From: Patiria pectinifera
Taxonomy: Eukaryota; Echinodermata; Asteroidea; Valvatida; Asterinidae
NCBI GenBank assembly: GCA_029964075.1
Contig: CM057140.1
Span: 5,040,643-5,104,642 of the forward strand
Direction: 5' to 3'
Length of the DNA: 64,000 nucleotides
Below, one piece after another: positions 35,601-42,333 of this stretch. A program made the position numbers and the translations under genes. The notes under the pieces were generated by a model. The model ran no database searches, was not told the DNA's origin, and worked only from the letters and a program-made list of their open reading frames with translations. Numbering within the stretch: position 1 is the first letter of the stretch; each line of letters begins with the position of its first letter.

Positions 35601-36583
35601 TATTCCGGACGCACCCGACTTATGCCGACCGCATGCTTGACGCACTTCTGAGCGTATTCCCGCCGCATTTCCGCCGCTCGCCGTCCAGCGTGCGTTGCAT
35701 CTGCGCTGCAAGTACGCTATGTATACGTCCAATACAGGCGGCTCATATGCTGATGGGGTGCGTCACGAACACATAGCGTACTCGTAATACACTTGACCGA
35801 TGCGCTGCGTATTTATAATTTATGACCTGCGTAACAGCGTACGCAGCGTAGTTTTGTGCATGCCCAAAACTATCCTGCGTACTTGGCCGTACCATGCGTA
35901 TATCTGCGTACATAAAACCTACACAAAACGATAGAGATGCATGTGAGGTGCGTATTGTGCGTACGACTGCGTATGAAAAAAATGTCAATGCGCAACTCAT
36001 AAGGAATTAGGATACGCAGAAGTGTGACAGGGCCCTTATGTACATCAGATTCGAACCGGCCAACCGATCCCGTTAGCTCGGTGGTCGAGTGGTAAGACAT
36101 CTGCACTAGAAAGCAGGAGGTCGTGGGTTCGAGTCCCACCCGAGAGATTTTTTCCAACTTTCACTCGGGAGGTAACACACTGAGTATACAGTGTTTAAAA
36201 CGTTGGTGAAGGGCAAAACCTAATTTGATTTATATCACCCCGGCGCAAAAAAATTCCATCTTATAATAGACTTGTCTTCAAGTTTAGGTGTTTCCAGTCT
36301 GAAATATACATTCAATGAGAAAGGTGCAAAAACAAAACAAAACTGCAGGGGGCAGCAATAATAACTATTGTTTCACTTACAGGACTTTGGTGTCGTTTGG
36401 TATCCCCTTCGGTAACTCCATCAGACCTTTTTCACTGCAGTTGACTATGCGAGGCCCGTGGTCGCTACACTCACACACCTCACACGCTTCCTTGCTTGCA
36501 TGAACCGCACGCGTTGAGGTAAGAGTCGCACAGTGCAACATCATCAGACCTAAAATTAACTGCATGTACCAACTCCGCTCCAT
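316..36583 (-). CDS. LRR / Cys-rich / multi-pass membrane receptor, paralogue 1 (15 exons)
   Basis: Predicted cell-surface receptor of 1093 residues, rebuilt from 15 exons on the minus strand. All junctions are in phase (phase 2 between LRR exons, phase 1 around the large 3' exon) and the coding length is 3282 nt, a multiple of three. Order: signal peptide (about 1-29), LRRNT with C34, C37, C39, C49, about 12 LRRs (68-352), Cys-rich GCC2/GCC3-like modules (about 375-598), first membrane segment 601-624, then segments near 708-730, 753-776, 819-835, 915-932, 936-955, 967-986 and 997-1025, and an acidic tail to 1093. Segments GKILLGFYQV (644-653) and YKAEFWYWE (906-914) resemble, from memory, a C-terminal multi-pass module seen in GCC2/GCC3 proteins of protists and invertebrates. 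The ligand is unknown; recognition is inferred from the LRRs. The start ATG has G at -3 and +4. Alternative exons cannot be excluded. Confidence 0.85.
747..2552 (-). CDS. Paralogue 1 exon 14: Cys-rich modules and most membrane segments
   Basis: An 1806-nt exon, phase 1 at both ends, between AATCGCAG and donor GTACGC. It begins GGFYQTKTG and carries CQKCNNGTYVTPAAHPG, CPTGTNK, the unusual Trp-rich PGFWWTWDWG, an ECSVGYY module, then seven or more hydrophobic segments starting with WWWFLLEVV. It has several NxS/T sites outside the membrane (NRS, NSS, NVT, NET, NAT). A long polar loop between segments 4 and 5 is rich in Ser, Asn and Gln and is probably cytoplasmic. In-frame sequence after the donor soon reaches a stop, but the acceptor at 551 restores a continuous hydrophobic helix. 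Confidence 0.88.
2990..3174 (-). CDS. Paralogue 1 exon 13: first Cys-rich module
   Basis: A 185-nt exon, phase 2 in and phase 1 out, between TTTCAG and donor GTATTA. It encodes a linker (EQVGDGFALPILVSKE) and the module LWRCVPCAQGYYYDPWNVVC followed by TACPPG, the GCC2/GCC3 or ephrin-receptor-like pattern CxxCxxGxY...CxxCPxG. The paralogue 2 counterpart has the same length. Confidence 0.85.
3270..3658. mobile_element. MITE with A/T-homopolymer inverted ends, copy 1
   Basis: Starts TAGGCC then an A-run and AGTCTCTGGTTTCTGGTAT; ends with the inverse of that, finishing in TTTTGGCCCTA. Related copies are at 34632-35013 and 61106-61486. Ends fit insertion at TA, as for Tc1/mariner-type MITEs, but the superfamily is not certain. 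It contains two long T runs (about 3338-3379). Confidence 0.65.
3913..6936. mobile_element. Fold-back element of about 3 kb with arms of about 600 bp
   Basis: The left arm (3913-4510) and right arm (6370-6936) are diverged inverted copies. For example GTTTAATTAGAATGTTGAGC at about 4082 is mirrored at about 6721, and CCGCCCGCTAAGGAATTA at about 4051 at about 6754. Outer ends read AATGGCCCAATTA and TAATTAGGCCATT. The centre holds no recognisable transposase, and a hAT MITE has inserted at 5715. Target duplication unclear. Confidence 0.7.
5715..6033 (+). mobile_element. hAT-type MITE, copy 1
   Basis: Ends CAAGGGCGGATCCAG and GGAGACGCCCTTG are flanked by an exact 8-bp target duplication, CAGGTATC (5707-5714 and 6034-6041). 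An 8-bp duplication is the hallmark of the hAT superfamily. It has an internal block GGGGCCCGCTTAAGGGCCCC and poly-G/C runs, and no coding capacity. It is nested in the fold-back element. Confidence 0.85.
7190..8830. repeat. Satellite with about 150-bp units and about 760-bp higher-order repeat
   Basis: Units carry CATCCCGGTCTAGGTAC, CAACTTTCAACC..ATCGGAC, GTTCTGTAGATAT.GGCC and GACGTCACATGTCACGTGAT, spaced about 147-158 bp (marker at 7594, 7741, 7899, 8341, 8488). A longer period is visible: 7439-7512 recurs at 8199-8268 and 8010-8060 at 8605-8655. The array contains six copies of the palindrome TGACGTCA. It is absent from the matching intron of paralogue 2 (48405-48460). Confidence 0.75.
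9019..9090 (-). CDS. Paralogue 1 exon 12: last LRR
   Basis: A 72-nt phase-2 exon between CCCCCAG and GTAAGT. It encodes SLYDSQLTTLSDVVWQDLGT followed by NAYV. The counterpart in paralogue 2 is 48930-49001. It is the last repeat before the Cys-rich region; I see no separate LRRCT exon. Confidence 0.85.
9428..9502 (-). CDS. Paralogue 1 exon 11: LRR 11, with GC donor
   Basis: A 75-nt phase-2 exon with acceptor ATGTTAG. It encodes SMFQNNFSSIGERPFATVNN followed by TIKQV. Its donor reads GCAAGT, whereas the identical exon of paralogue 2 (49171-49245) has GTAAGT, so paralogue 1 probably uses a GC-AG intron here. Confidence 0.8.
10990..11290 (+). mobile_element. Fragment of a non-LTR retrotransposon C-terminus (zinc finger)
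   Basis: Around 11204-11270 the + strand encodes CHHCNRSFRARIGLISHLRT, a CxxC zinc-finger-like motif that I know from the C-terminus of many LINE polyproteins (CxxCxRxFxxxIGLxSHxRTH); the last His is lost. The 150 bases upstream contain a stretch (GACAACTCTGATCACAAAC) repeated at about 46625-46645. No intact frame remains. Confidence 0.5.
11745..11888 (-). CDS. Paralogue 1 exon 10: LRRs 9 and 10 fused in one exon
   Basis: A 144-nt phase-2 exon, exactly twice the usual module, between TTCGAAG and GTGAGT. It encodes DISSNRLPSIPDGLFRNQTK, LRRL and then FMQRNQITVLNREMFKDLHS, LEVL: two complete 24-residue LRRs. This looks like loss of an intron between two repeat exons. Confidence 0.85.
12720..15162. 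mobile_element. 2.4-kb composite with hAT-like ends
   Basis: Outer ends CAGGCGCGGATCCAGG and CCTGGATCCGCGCCTG are perfect 16-bp inverted repeats, with ATATT on both outer sides. Inside, a module with GGGGCCCGCTTAAGGGCCCC and TTGGATTCTAGATGCTCTGTG occurs three times (about 12825, 13150, 13480), separated by related spacers. It is a longer relative of the 300-bp MITEs. No transposase seen. Confidence 0.7.
15324..15395 (-). CDS. Paralogue 1 exon 9: LRR 8
   Basis: A 72-nt phase-2 exon between GTATTAG and GTAAGT. It encodes EMNNNHLTTLPEGLFDVKTE followed by IRRL, a canonical 24-residue LRR. Confidence 0.85.
15876..15947 (-). CDS. Paralogue 1 exon 8: irregular LRR 7
   Basis: A 72-nt phase-2 exon between AATAATAG-type acceptor and GTGAGT, encoding IPEIPASLFVDPLNKQRSKE followed by IRTL. 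Compared with its neighbours it lacks about six residues of the LxLxxN part and has about six extra before the final Leu. The missing SDNR is encoded just upstream of the only in-phase acceptor, so the true boundary may differ or the repeat may be degenerate. Confidence 0.55.
16356..16427 (-). CDS. Paralogue 1 exon 7: LRR 6
   Basis: A 72-nt phase-2 exon between ATTACAG and GTGAGT. It encodes WIRDNGLQLLKEHTFGTVTN followed by INWI, an LRR with NGL and TFG positions. The preceding intron is about 8 kb and full of mobile elements. Confidence 0.8.
16956..19322. mobile_element. Putative 2.4-kb element with terminal inverted repeat
   Basis: TAGGTACGTTTCTTAATT at 16956 is mirrored by AATTAAGAAACGTACCTA ending at 19321. 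Between them are the mini hAT relic, an AGTGCCCTTTTT-type minisatellite (18236-18350), G/C runs and small CT-rich blocks, but no transposase. Flanks on both sides contain GTCC..ACGTCCC-like sequence, so it may be nested in another repeat. Confidence 0.5.
17901..17970. mobile_element. Very short hAT-like MITE relic
   Basis: About 70 bp running from CAGGGGTGGATCCAGC to CCTGGATCTGCACCTG, that is the same terminal motif as the other hAT-like elements with almost nothing between. No clear target duplication. Confidence 0.5.
19325..20335. repeat. GTCGGAC-type short repeats in both orientations
   Basis: 19325-19565 has scattered units of GGTCCGACGTCCC and ACGTCGGACCAATGGG. 19985-20335 is denser, with CCTCATAAGTCCGACG and CCTCATAGGTCCGACG repeated on one strand, followed by their reverse complements, so the tract can fold into several hairpins. 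Spacing is irregular. Confidence 0.75.
20551..23409 (-). pseudogene. Broken non-LTR retrotransposon (LINE) with R2-like reverse transcriptase
   Basis: Reverse-transcriptase blocks appear in order on the minus strand but in several frames: an N-terminal part (23409-23062), KITLIHKKGEESLPENFRMI and ALTSCVAKIYHQLL (near 22500), LHVTWFDLADAFRSVQHNLI (near 22250), the catalytic FADD (21947-21958), then C-terminal segments including LCLWGKSVDPKCTLCTSKET (about 21060) and ETNITKSHDYKMQKYANLTR. At least five frame changes make it inactive. The 3' end runs into an (ATT)n tract (20580-20613), a typical LINE tail. The SCVAK and IQGINGCIEHT wording recalls R2/NeSL-type elements; clade is from memory. It sits inside an 8-kb intron of paralogue 1 in the same orientation as the gene. 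Confidence 0.82.
23946..24070. mobile_element. Short MITE of about 125 bp
   Basis: AAGCCCTGCCTAATAG at the left end is mirrored by CCAGTAGGCAGGGCTT at the right end, with a non-coding centre. Target duplication not clear. Confidence 0.5.
24497..24568 (-). CDS. Paralogue 1 exon 6: LRR 5
   Basis: A 72-nt phase-2 exon between AATCAG and GTAAGT. It encodes FLDRNKISTISAEDLTGPED followed by LKIL, a canonical 24-residue LRR. Confidence 0.85.
24569..26913 (-). other. Intron of paralogue 1, no recognised content
   Basis: A 2.3-kb intron between LRR 4 and LRR 5 exons. I saw only an A/T-rich sequence with short homopolymers and no coding similarity on either strand. Confidence 0.6.
26914..26985 (-). 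CDS. Paralogue 1 exon 5: LRR 4
   Basis: A 72-nt phase-2 exon between GGTCTAG and GTAAGT. It encodes NFDDNRIRAISKDTFARCTK followed by LTHL, a clear 24-residue LRR with NRI and the F and L positions in register. Confidence 0.85.
27442..27510 (-). CDS. Paralogue 1 exon 4: LRR 3
   Basis: A 69-nt phase-2 exon between CCCATAG and GTGAGT. It encodes YASGNQLQDISLVMKNGVKL and then LTV, a 23-residue LRR with NxL and conserved aliphatic positions. Confidence 0.75.
27700..27759 (-). CDS. Paralogue 1 exon 3: short LRR 2
   Basis: A 60-nt phase-2 exon with acceptor ACATAG and donor GTAAGT. It encodes NVTANNIDKPFEIPESVKSL, a shortened repeat that keeps the NxI and IPxxVxxL positions but is about four residues shorter than its neighbours. 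NVT is a possible N-glycosylation site. Confidence 0.7.
28018..28089 (-). CDS. Paralogue 1 exon 2: LRR 1
   Basis: A 72-nt phase-2 exon between TTTTCAG and GTAAGT. It encodes NLAENVLKEIPKNGFLDLSY and continues to the next repeat, a canonical 24-residue LRR (LxLxxNxLxxIPxxxFxxLxxL). It joins exon 1 (TKVL) exactly as expected for the first LRR after an LRRNT. Confidence 0.85.
28179..28453. mobile_element. Palindromic TA-flanked MITE (Tc1/mariner type)
   Basis: TACACTGAAATATTGCCT at the left end is mirrored by AGGCAATTTTCAGTGTA at the right end, and pairing continues for most of the 275 bp (AAAGGGTGAA, CTACTCAAACTTG, TTGTTTGGGTT). Flanking TA fits a Tc1/mariner-type insertion. It lies 90 bp beyond LRR exon 28018-28089. 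Confidence 0.75.
29320..30340. repeat. Tandem repeats containing GGCAGCCATCTTGGAT
   Basis: Four or more units of roughly 140-185 bp, each with TGGATGGCAGCCATCTTGGA, AAAATTGCCGCCATTTT, GAATGTCGTA.GAAGTC and GGTGGCAAACCCCAT, then one inverted unit after 30120. Their reverse strand is open (29415-29969) because the unit has few stops, not because it encodes a known protein. Confidence 0.75.
30340..32560. other. Interior of the inverted repeat, with an acidic Ser/Asp-rich open frame
   Basis: A mostly unique stretch. On the + strand 31341-31793 is an open frame with a Ser/Asn/Asp-rich region (SENSEDSSSSFLSESNENG-like) followed by CPSCC, and a possible donor GTAAAT after GPLCS. It could be the first exon of an element-encoded or host gene, but I recognise no domain and do not call a gene. 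The rest shows nothing clear. Confidence 0.35.
33536..33655. repeat. (GACTC)n-type microsatellite
   Basis: Interrupted runs of GACTCGACTCGACTC and GACTCGAGTC over about 115 bp. Simple sequence, no coding. Confidence 0.8.
33656..34631. other. Intron 1 stretch, no recognised content
   Basis: About 1 kb of ordinary-looking intron without a repeat family or coding similarity that I can name. Confidence 0.5.
34632..35013. mobile_element. MITE with A-run inverted ends, copy 2
   Basis: Left end TAAGGCCAAAAAAAAATA..TCGGTCTCTGGTCAG, right end CTGACCAGAGACCGA then a T run and GGCCTA. The interior has repeated CACCAAGGCAAAT words that recur inverted at 61106-61486, showing one family. Confidence 0.75.
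35134..35327 (+). mobile_element. tRNA-Ser-derived SINE, copy 1
   Basis: The head TAGCTCAGTGGTCGAGTGG (A box) to GGTTCGAGTCC (B box), with CTAGAAA in the anticodon-loop position, matches the tRNA-Ser(AGA) layout. The T arm (GTGGG/CCCAC) is intact, but the acceptor stem cannot pair, so it is not a working tRNA gene. A T6 run and a conserved body (GAGGTAACACACTGAGTATA) follow, ending in CTTATAATAG. Confidence 0.75.
35351..36034. mobile_element. Inverted-repeat element rich in GCGTA words, between two SINEs
   Basis: Ends GCCCCTGTCACACCTTTGCG and CGCAGAAGTGTGACAGGGCC with a shared continuation TATCCTAATTCCTTA form an inverted repeat of about 40 bp. The interior is densely filled with GCGTA/TACGC and GCATGC-like words, more GC-rich than the surroundings. 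No transposase. Possible 4-bp duplication (TTAA/TTAT) is imperfect. Confidence 0.7.
36072..36269 (+). mobile_element. tRNA-Ser-derived SINE, copy 2
   Basis: Same orientation and nearly identical to 35134-35327, including A box, CTAGAAA, B box, T6 run and body. The anticodon stem is slightly better here (TCTGC/GCAGG). It ends 111 bp from exon 1 of paralogue 1, in the first intron. Confidence 0.75.
36381..36583 (-). CDS. Paralogue 1 exon 1: signal peptide and LRRNT cap
   Basis: ATG at 36583 opens a hydrophobic leader (MQLILGLMMLHCATL) followed by CxxCxC and a fourth Cys nine residues later, the LRRNT signature, then GLMELPKGIPNDTKVL leading into the first repeat. The exon ends in phase 2 at donor GTAAGT. 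A TATACAG six bases upstream of the ATG could also be a 3' splice site of a 5'UTR intron. No TATA box is evident upstream. Confidence 0.85.
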
Positions 36584-36833
36584 GCCTGCCTGTATACACG
36601 CAGAACGCTGGGTGTTGCACAGACCGTCTGGTTTCGAGTATGGTTGGGTTTAAACTGCAGTGTGTTATCGATTTTAAATGCTTTCAACGTATATGTAATC
36701 TGAACAAAAGCACTTCTTGTTTCAGTCGAGATCATTGTTGCTGGTCTCGAAGAGTTGCATGGTTAAAGTCGGACGGGGGTCCAAGGGAACTTCCCAGATT
36801 TATTTTGTAGTCAATGACAACATTCTGACAAAA

Positions 36834-37529
36834 ATCGTCACCGACACCACGAACTGACAACCGGTGGTCAGCGTTGCAGAAATACAAATCGGAGAAAAAC
36901 GCTTTTAAAGGTTTGACACGAATTTACTCAGTAAAATATTCCATTTATCTGAGAGGTTTTAGTATCACTCAACGTAAAAATGCTTTCACTACTCAATTAT
37001 AAACGTTATATTGTAAAAATCTGCTTAGTTAATTAGCAATTAAATGATTAAGATGGGTGTCAGTTCGTCAAAACCAAAATTTACGTGTTTTCGGAGAGTG
37101 CGCGCATGCAATAGCGTTAGTGAGTGTCAGTTCGTGAAAACCAAAATTGATGCGTTTTGGGAGAGTGCGCGCACACACTGCGCATGCGTGCGCGCACTCT
37201 CCCAAAACGCGTCAATTTTGGTTTTTACGAACTGACACTCACTAACGCTATTGCATGCGCACACTCTCCGAAATCACGTAATTTGGTTTTCACGAACAGA
37301 CACCCTGTGCAGTGTCACTTCGTGGTAACCAAAAATACCAGAATTGACAAATTTCTTGAAAATTCATTAGTAAAATTCGCTTATTTTAGATGATTTCAGC
37401 AATTTTAACCTCGTCATGTTAAATTTCAAGATACAAACTGCTAATATGTGCAAACAAAGAAAATTTGAATTTCTTTTTTTGTGTACACATGTGATGCAGA
37501 GGGTGTCAGTTCGTGGTGTCGGTGACGAT
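36834..37529. mobile_element. 696-bp nested hairpin element upstream of paralogue 1
   Basis: Outer ends ATCGTCACCGACACCACGAA and TTCGTGGTGTCGGTGACGAT are exact inverses. The centre (about 37050-37310) is a second, nearly perfect palindrome built from GTCAGTTCGTGAAAACCAAA and GGGAGAGTGCGCGCAC words, pivoting near 37185. It starts 251 bp upstream of the receptor ATG. Confidence 0.8.
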
Positions 37530-37544
37530 ATCTCCCCGACTCAA

Positions 37545-37655
37545 AATCTTATAATTATTAGTTTATGCGGTAACTGCGTAAACTTGGGAGGTAACACACT
37601 GAGTATACAGTGTATAAACGTCGGCAAAGGGCAAAACCTAATTTGAACTATAGTT
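37545..37655 (+). mobile_element. SINE body fragment
   Basis: GGGAGGTAACACACTGAGTA, AACGTCGGCAAAGGGCAAAA and CCTAATTTGA match the body of the two SINEs at 35.2 and 36.1 kb. The tRNA head is missing. Confidence 0.65.
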
Positions 37656-38189
37656 TCGCTCCTGACTGCGGCCCAGCAGGAGGGAGTATATTACGCTTGT
37701 ACAACTGCAGAATTTTAGAGTGCATTATTCTGTTTGTAAAAGGGCGTTACAAGTGAATTGGTTTTGCTATTTAAATATTGCCCCGTCAAATGCTGATTAT
37801 AAGTCTTCTGGAAAGGAAGAAGGGCAAGGGGTTCTCCAGTCAGCTTATAATTCAACTTGTGGGAAACAGTTCTTGTATATTTCACCTCCAAAAATGTCTC
37901 CTATCATGTCACCTCTCTAACCACCAACAATGTTTGACCCATGCTTGTCCATCTAGCATGTGCTTTTCCGCACTCCCACAGCGGTATTTGTAAGCTTATT
38001 TTTGTAGGTCTGGCTGTATTTATGTAAGCAAACGAATTGTTATCCATCAGAACGGTGAACACAACAAATCACTATTGTTTTCACGAAGGGACGAATTGGG
38101 CCACGAATTGGGAGTCGAACAATAGTTTTGCGAAAAACGGGTTTTGCGTTGCATGGTCATGTTTTGAAGTAAAGTTTTCTGTCAATCAT

Positions 38190-38640
38190 TGCACTGATTG
38201 CTCTGGGCAGGGGTCGTAACATGGTTTCAATGTGGTAGGAGTAACTGTTTTGACTATGTCAATAGCGGTCGCTGTTTGTTTATGTTTTTCCTCATACTGA
38301 ATTGTTGGCGTTTTTACCCCACAGTTTCTCTTTTCCAAAGAAACTGTGGATCGGGGAAAACAGTTTTTGTTTTCTTTCCGATAGAATACATCATAATCTA
38401 CATGTCTGGACAGTTTAATAAAATTCGGCGAACCAGATCTCCTATCCCAAATACTAAATCGTTTTCGGCCTCTCGTCCCACGGACTACAGGTAGAAATTG
38501 GGCCGAAAACAGGAAGAGGCAATCGGCGACAAAGATCTCGTTGTTTTCTGATTTATTCTTTAAAGAGCATGCGAAGATAAACGATGTGGTTGAGTATTCG
38601 GTGAAGAAAATTAATATCACAATGTTTAATAACTAACGAA
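38190..38640 (+). repeat. Repeat block shared with 62.6 kb, with a short open frame
   Basis: 38255-38445 matches 62618-62800 (for example AAACTGTGGATCGGG and ATGTCT..AGTTT.ATAAAATTC). An ATG at 38403 opens MSGQFNKIRRTRSPIPNTK and ends near CTACAG followed by GTAGAA, which could be a splice donor. It might be a duplicated first exon of an unseen gene or part of a mobile element. Confidence 0.4.
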
Positions 38641-38992
38641 AACAATTACAAAAATTATGGTATATTAAACACAATGATTTGCGATGCACGCCGATATAAG
38701 GGCGTCATCCGCCATCTTGGAAAATGGGATTATGTACATTAAACGAGGTAAATAATCAAGAAAGCAGCTGGAGATGGTCATGAGTAATGAAGAAATGTAC
38801 AATTCTAGGAAGTTTTTAAAACAATATTGAACATGACATTTATTCGTTTTAGAAATAATTTGTTAATAATTTGATCCCCGTATCTTGGGAATCTCTAAAT
38901 GTTACTTAGCTTACGGAACATTTAGAGTATGAACGACTCTACCAAACTACCAAAACGATGCGTGACAACGGCCCGGGTAGGTGGGAATACCA

Positions 38993-39312
38993 CAAGGGCG
39001 GATCCAGGGGGGCAAGGGCCATGCCCCCAAAAAAAAATAAAATAAACGAAACCAATTTTTTTTTATGCGACATCGCAATAAAGGCAGGCAATGAGTACAC
39101 CACCATCTTTTCCTAAAAAAACATTGGTAAAAGTGGTCAGAAATTGCCTGAGATCGCACCACAGAGCATCTAGAATCCAAAAATTGTTCGGGGCCTTAAG
39201 CGGGCCCCGAACCCACGCCGTAATTTTTGGGACCCACTTTTTTTTGGGGGGGGGACCAATTTTTTGTTGCCCCCCCAAAAAAAAAACACATTTTGTTCTG
39301 GATCCTCCCTTG
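38993..39312 (-). mobile_element. hAT-type MITE, copy 2
   Basis: Same family as 5715-6033 in opposite orientation. Ends CAAGGGCGGATCCAGG and GGATCCTCCCTTG; exact 8-bp target duplication GAATACCA (38985-38992 and 39313-39320). Intergenic. Confidence 0.87.
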
Positions 39313-39320
39313 GAATACCA

Positions 39321-41439
39321 TGGATACTTGTGTCAACTAAGACCCACAACTTATTCACTGTGTGCGGCGGCTATCAAAAAAATGACTCGATCTTGTGCCG
39401 AATTCCGTCAAGCCACCTAATATGTATGATCCTACATTGTTGGCATTTATTATTGAATGATCACAAGTGATAATGACCACATAACCATGTTAACGTCGAG
39501 CACCATATCTTTTAGCTTTAAAGTTGCATTAGTGTTTTGGTTCGGATCCATCTTCCGAAATCGTTTTCAAGAAAGCCTAATTGAAACCGAGATTTGGGTA
39601 AACGGTGTTCTTAGTGTGAATCCTATCAAAAGTTAATGAGGAAAACAAATATTAATGTATACATATGAAACGCCATTAAAAGAAATAAACAATTGAAATC
39701 CATGAACCATTTGTCTGTACACACACACAAATTCACCAAGTGAACTAATTACATTTTGTATTAAAAAAGGGCAAATGAAATATAAAACAGAATCTCAACG
39801 CAAAAAAAGTGTCACATTAGTTTGTCCGCGTAAACACATCCTCTACGACGATAAATACTGCCCAATACCATCTTTTATATCTCGCATTTTTTTTTTACAA
39901 TTTTATAGGATTTGTTAAAAAATATCTCTCCAAGGAGTTAAATTGCCTAGAATTTTATGAATATGCCTGTTTCCGATGTCATGCAACAAAAACAAAAATG
40001 ACACACTTTAAACATTTGCAATGTCCAAGTGTCAACCATTATGTTTTCCAAAACCCAAAAATAATGTATGTTTCTTCCTTGAAACTCACGCAGGTTTGAT
40101 TTCGTACAGACTTTGAGAAATTTAGCGCTGTAACCAACTTCAAATTATGATTGTTTTCACGATCTTTTTATTGCAACGAACTCAAGGACCATCGCGAGAT
40201 CTAACGGGTTTTAACGAGATTTCATATAGGGCGCAAAGATGTCGGTGATTAACATGCCGGTAAAAGCCCGTTATCAGGCGTCCAACCGATTAAGGGAAAT
40301 CCATTCAGTGCATTTTGTAATAACTGAGCTCCAAAAGTTCATTTTTATGTGTAGGATCCGTGCTTAGCTCCATAATTTGCTCAACATTTACATCAGTTAT
40401 CAATAAAACAATATCCAAAAATGCATAATAAGAGTGGTCAATGAGGAATATGATGGGCCAATGTCTACGTATATGATGGATGCTAAAAATAAAGTGAAGA
40501 TACAACAAATACATTGTTACCTGTTGAGAGCGAAGACAAAACAATGTGGTCGAGTCTTCGGTAAGTAAAAGCGCGCGAAAGACGGACCAAACATAGAGGG
40601 CGTTTTGCTAATTTAAAAAAATGTACAAAAGGTAATTAAAGCAAGACTACAAAAGCGGGTTTAGCGTAAGCTCAAGAAAAAACTGGGGCTCTGAAAATAA
40701 GCATACACACCAATCAGGAGACTGCTTAAAAGTGTTTATGATACACCGTGGGTAAAGCATAATTCCTTTGCCTTAAATCATTAAGTCTACCTATATGTCT
40801 AACTGTGATGCTCTTCTTTAAGTTAACTTGTGCAATTGCCTTTATTTTATATACCTTATTATTTCAATTTGACATAGGGGGCCTAGATGCCATTGATGTC
40901 CTACATTTTCATTACAAACCAAAACGCCTTAGGGATGTCTTAAAGAAGCAAGACAAGTCTGACGAGGTCACCGTTGTCACAATACTTCTGAAAAGCCAAC
41001 CAAAATAAAAACAGAAACCAAGTCTGGTATTGAAGATAGGTTACACGATAGTGTCGGTAAGAATAATTATTTGTTCTAAATAAACACATTTAGGTACTCC
41101 TCTGTGCACATAATCTGAATAACTGATCATCAAACGTTTAAGCAAAGCAAAGTAGAATCAAATCTACGAAGAAAATAAGATATTAAATTCATCCGATTCG
41201 TGAAAGAATAATGGAGATAAAATTAGCAAACATTCATTAAACAATTAATTCTCTGCTCCATTCTTGTACATTTGAAAATATTTATATTTACACACTTACA
41301 AGTGGTTGCTTGCGAACAGAAGGCAACAACGCTAACATGTTCTGATATTTATCAAAATGACTATGATCTGACCATGATGCAAAGGTATTTACACTTCGAT
41401 TATTTCAAAGTAATTTCTGACAATTTCCCCAAATCCTTT
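39321..41439. other. Intergenic, A/T-rich, no recognised content
   Basis: I found no supported gene here. Open frames are short (the longest on the + strand, at 40805-41008, is 67 residues with a hydrophobic start and no known domain). Confidence 0.5.
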
Positions 41440-42097
41440 TAACTGTCACTACTATGGTAAATATTCACAACTGATCTGTACCAAAACTATACAACACAAA
41501 CTTGAAGATCATGTCTCAAAAAATGCAACATCTTTTCTGGCACTCCCCTGCCCACTTCCACAGCAAGTGTACACTGTACATGTGACCTATGTAGAGATAT
41601 ACATATTCATGTATGTTCATGCACAGCGCACGCGCGCTGAGATCTCAAGGTATAAAGCCATCAGCCATACCATGTGCATGTCCACAAACTAGCCGTCTCC
41701 GTGTAGCCTTATTTTACCATCCAAATAGCCTATACAAATGAACTCGTTGTGATCTGGTTGACTTTTTAATTTTAACTCATGAACAACTAGTATGTTACAC
41801 AATCTCTTGATGACGTTCAGATATACATATCGTCATAATGCTTTTCCGCGCACCGATAGTGACACCACGAAGTAGCACGCACGTACATGCAGGTAATAAC
41901 TAGCAATCGGAGAACGCTTTCTACAAGAACACTTTCCTTTAAAGTTGCAGAGTATTGTCAGTTTGGCCTCTCGTTGTGGACACTCGATGTATTGAAGGTA
42001 TAAAATGTGCTGTTTTTACCCTCTGTATATTAAATAAACAATCCATACGAGAAACTAGACTTATGTTTGTGGACATGTATGGACATTATGTTTGTAT

Positions 42098-42333
42098 TTA
42101 CTCAACCTCCTGATGTTCTGATATGATATCTTCGTAAGGCCTTTCCACATATTCTTCGTCAACATTAAGGGAATGATCTGTCATGCCGTTCTCCACAAGA
42201 AGTATGCCTGTGCCTTCCCTGTCCAGTGACTCGTGTCGACAGCACCAACAACAGACATTGCGGATGCATGTTGCCATACTACCACAGCACCCAGAGCGCC
42301 ATAAGAACTTCATCAACTTCCAGAGAAGACTTG
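42098..42333 (-). CDS. Paralogue 2: terminal exon, cytoplasmic tail
   Basis: A 236-nt exon with acceptor TATACAG encoding SLLWKLMKFLWR, the Cys cluster CCGSMATCIRNVCCWCC and an acidic tail with YVERPYEDIISEHQEVE then stop. The middle of the tail differs from paralogue 1 while the last 17 residues are almost identical. Confidence 0.84.

Noticed and set aside
40805..41008. A 67-codon frame with a hydrophobic start
   Set aside because: No domain, no splice context, no duplicate; chance is sufficient in A/T-rich DNA.
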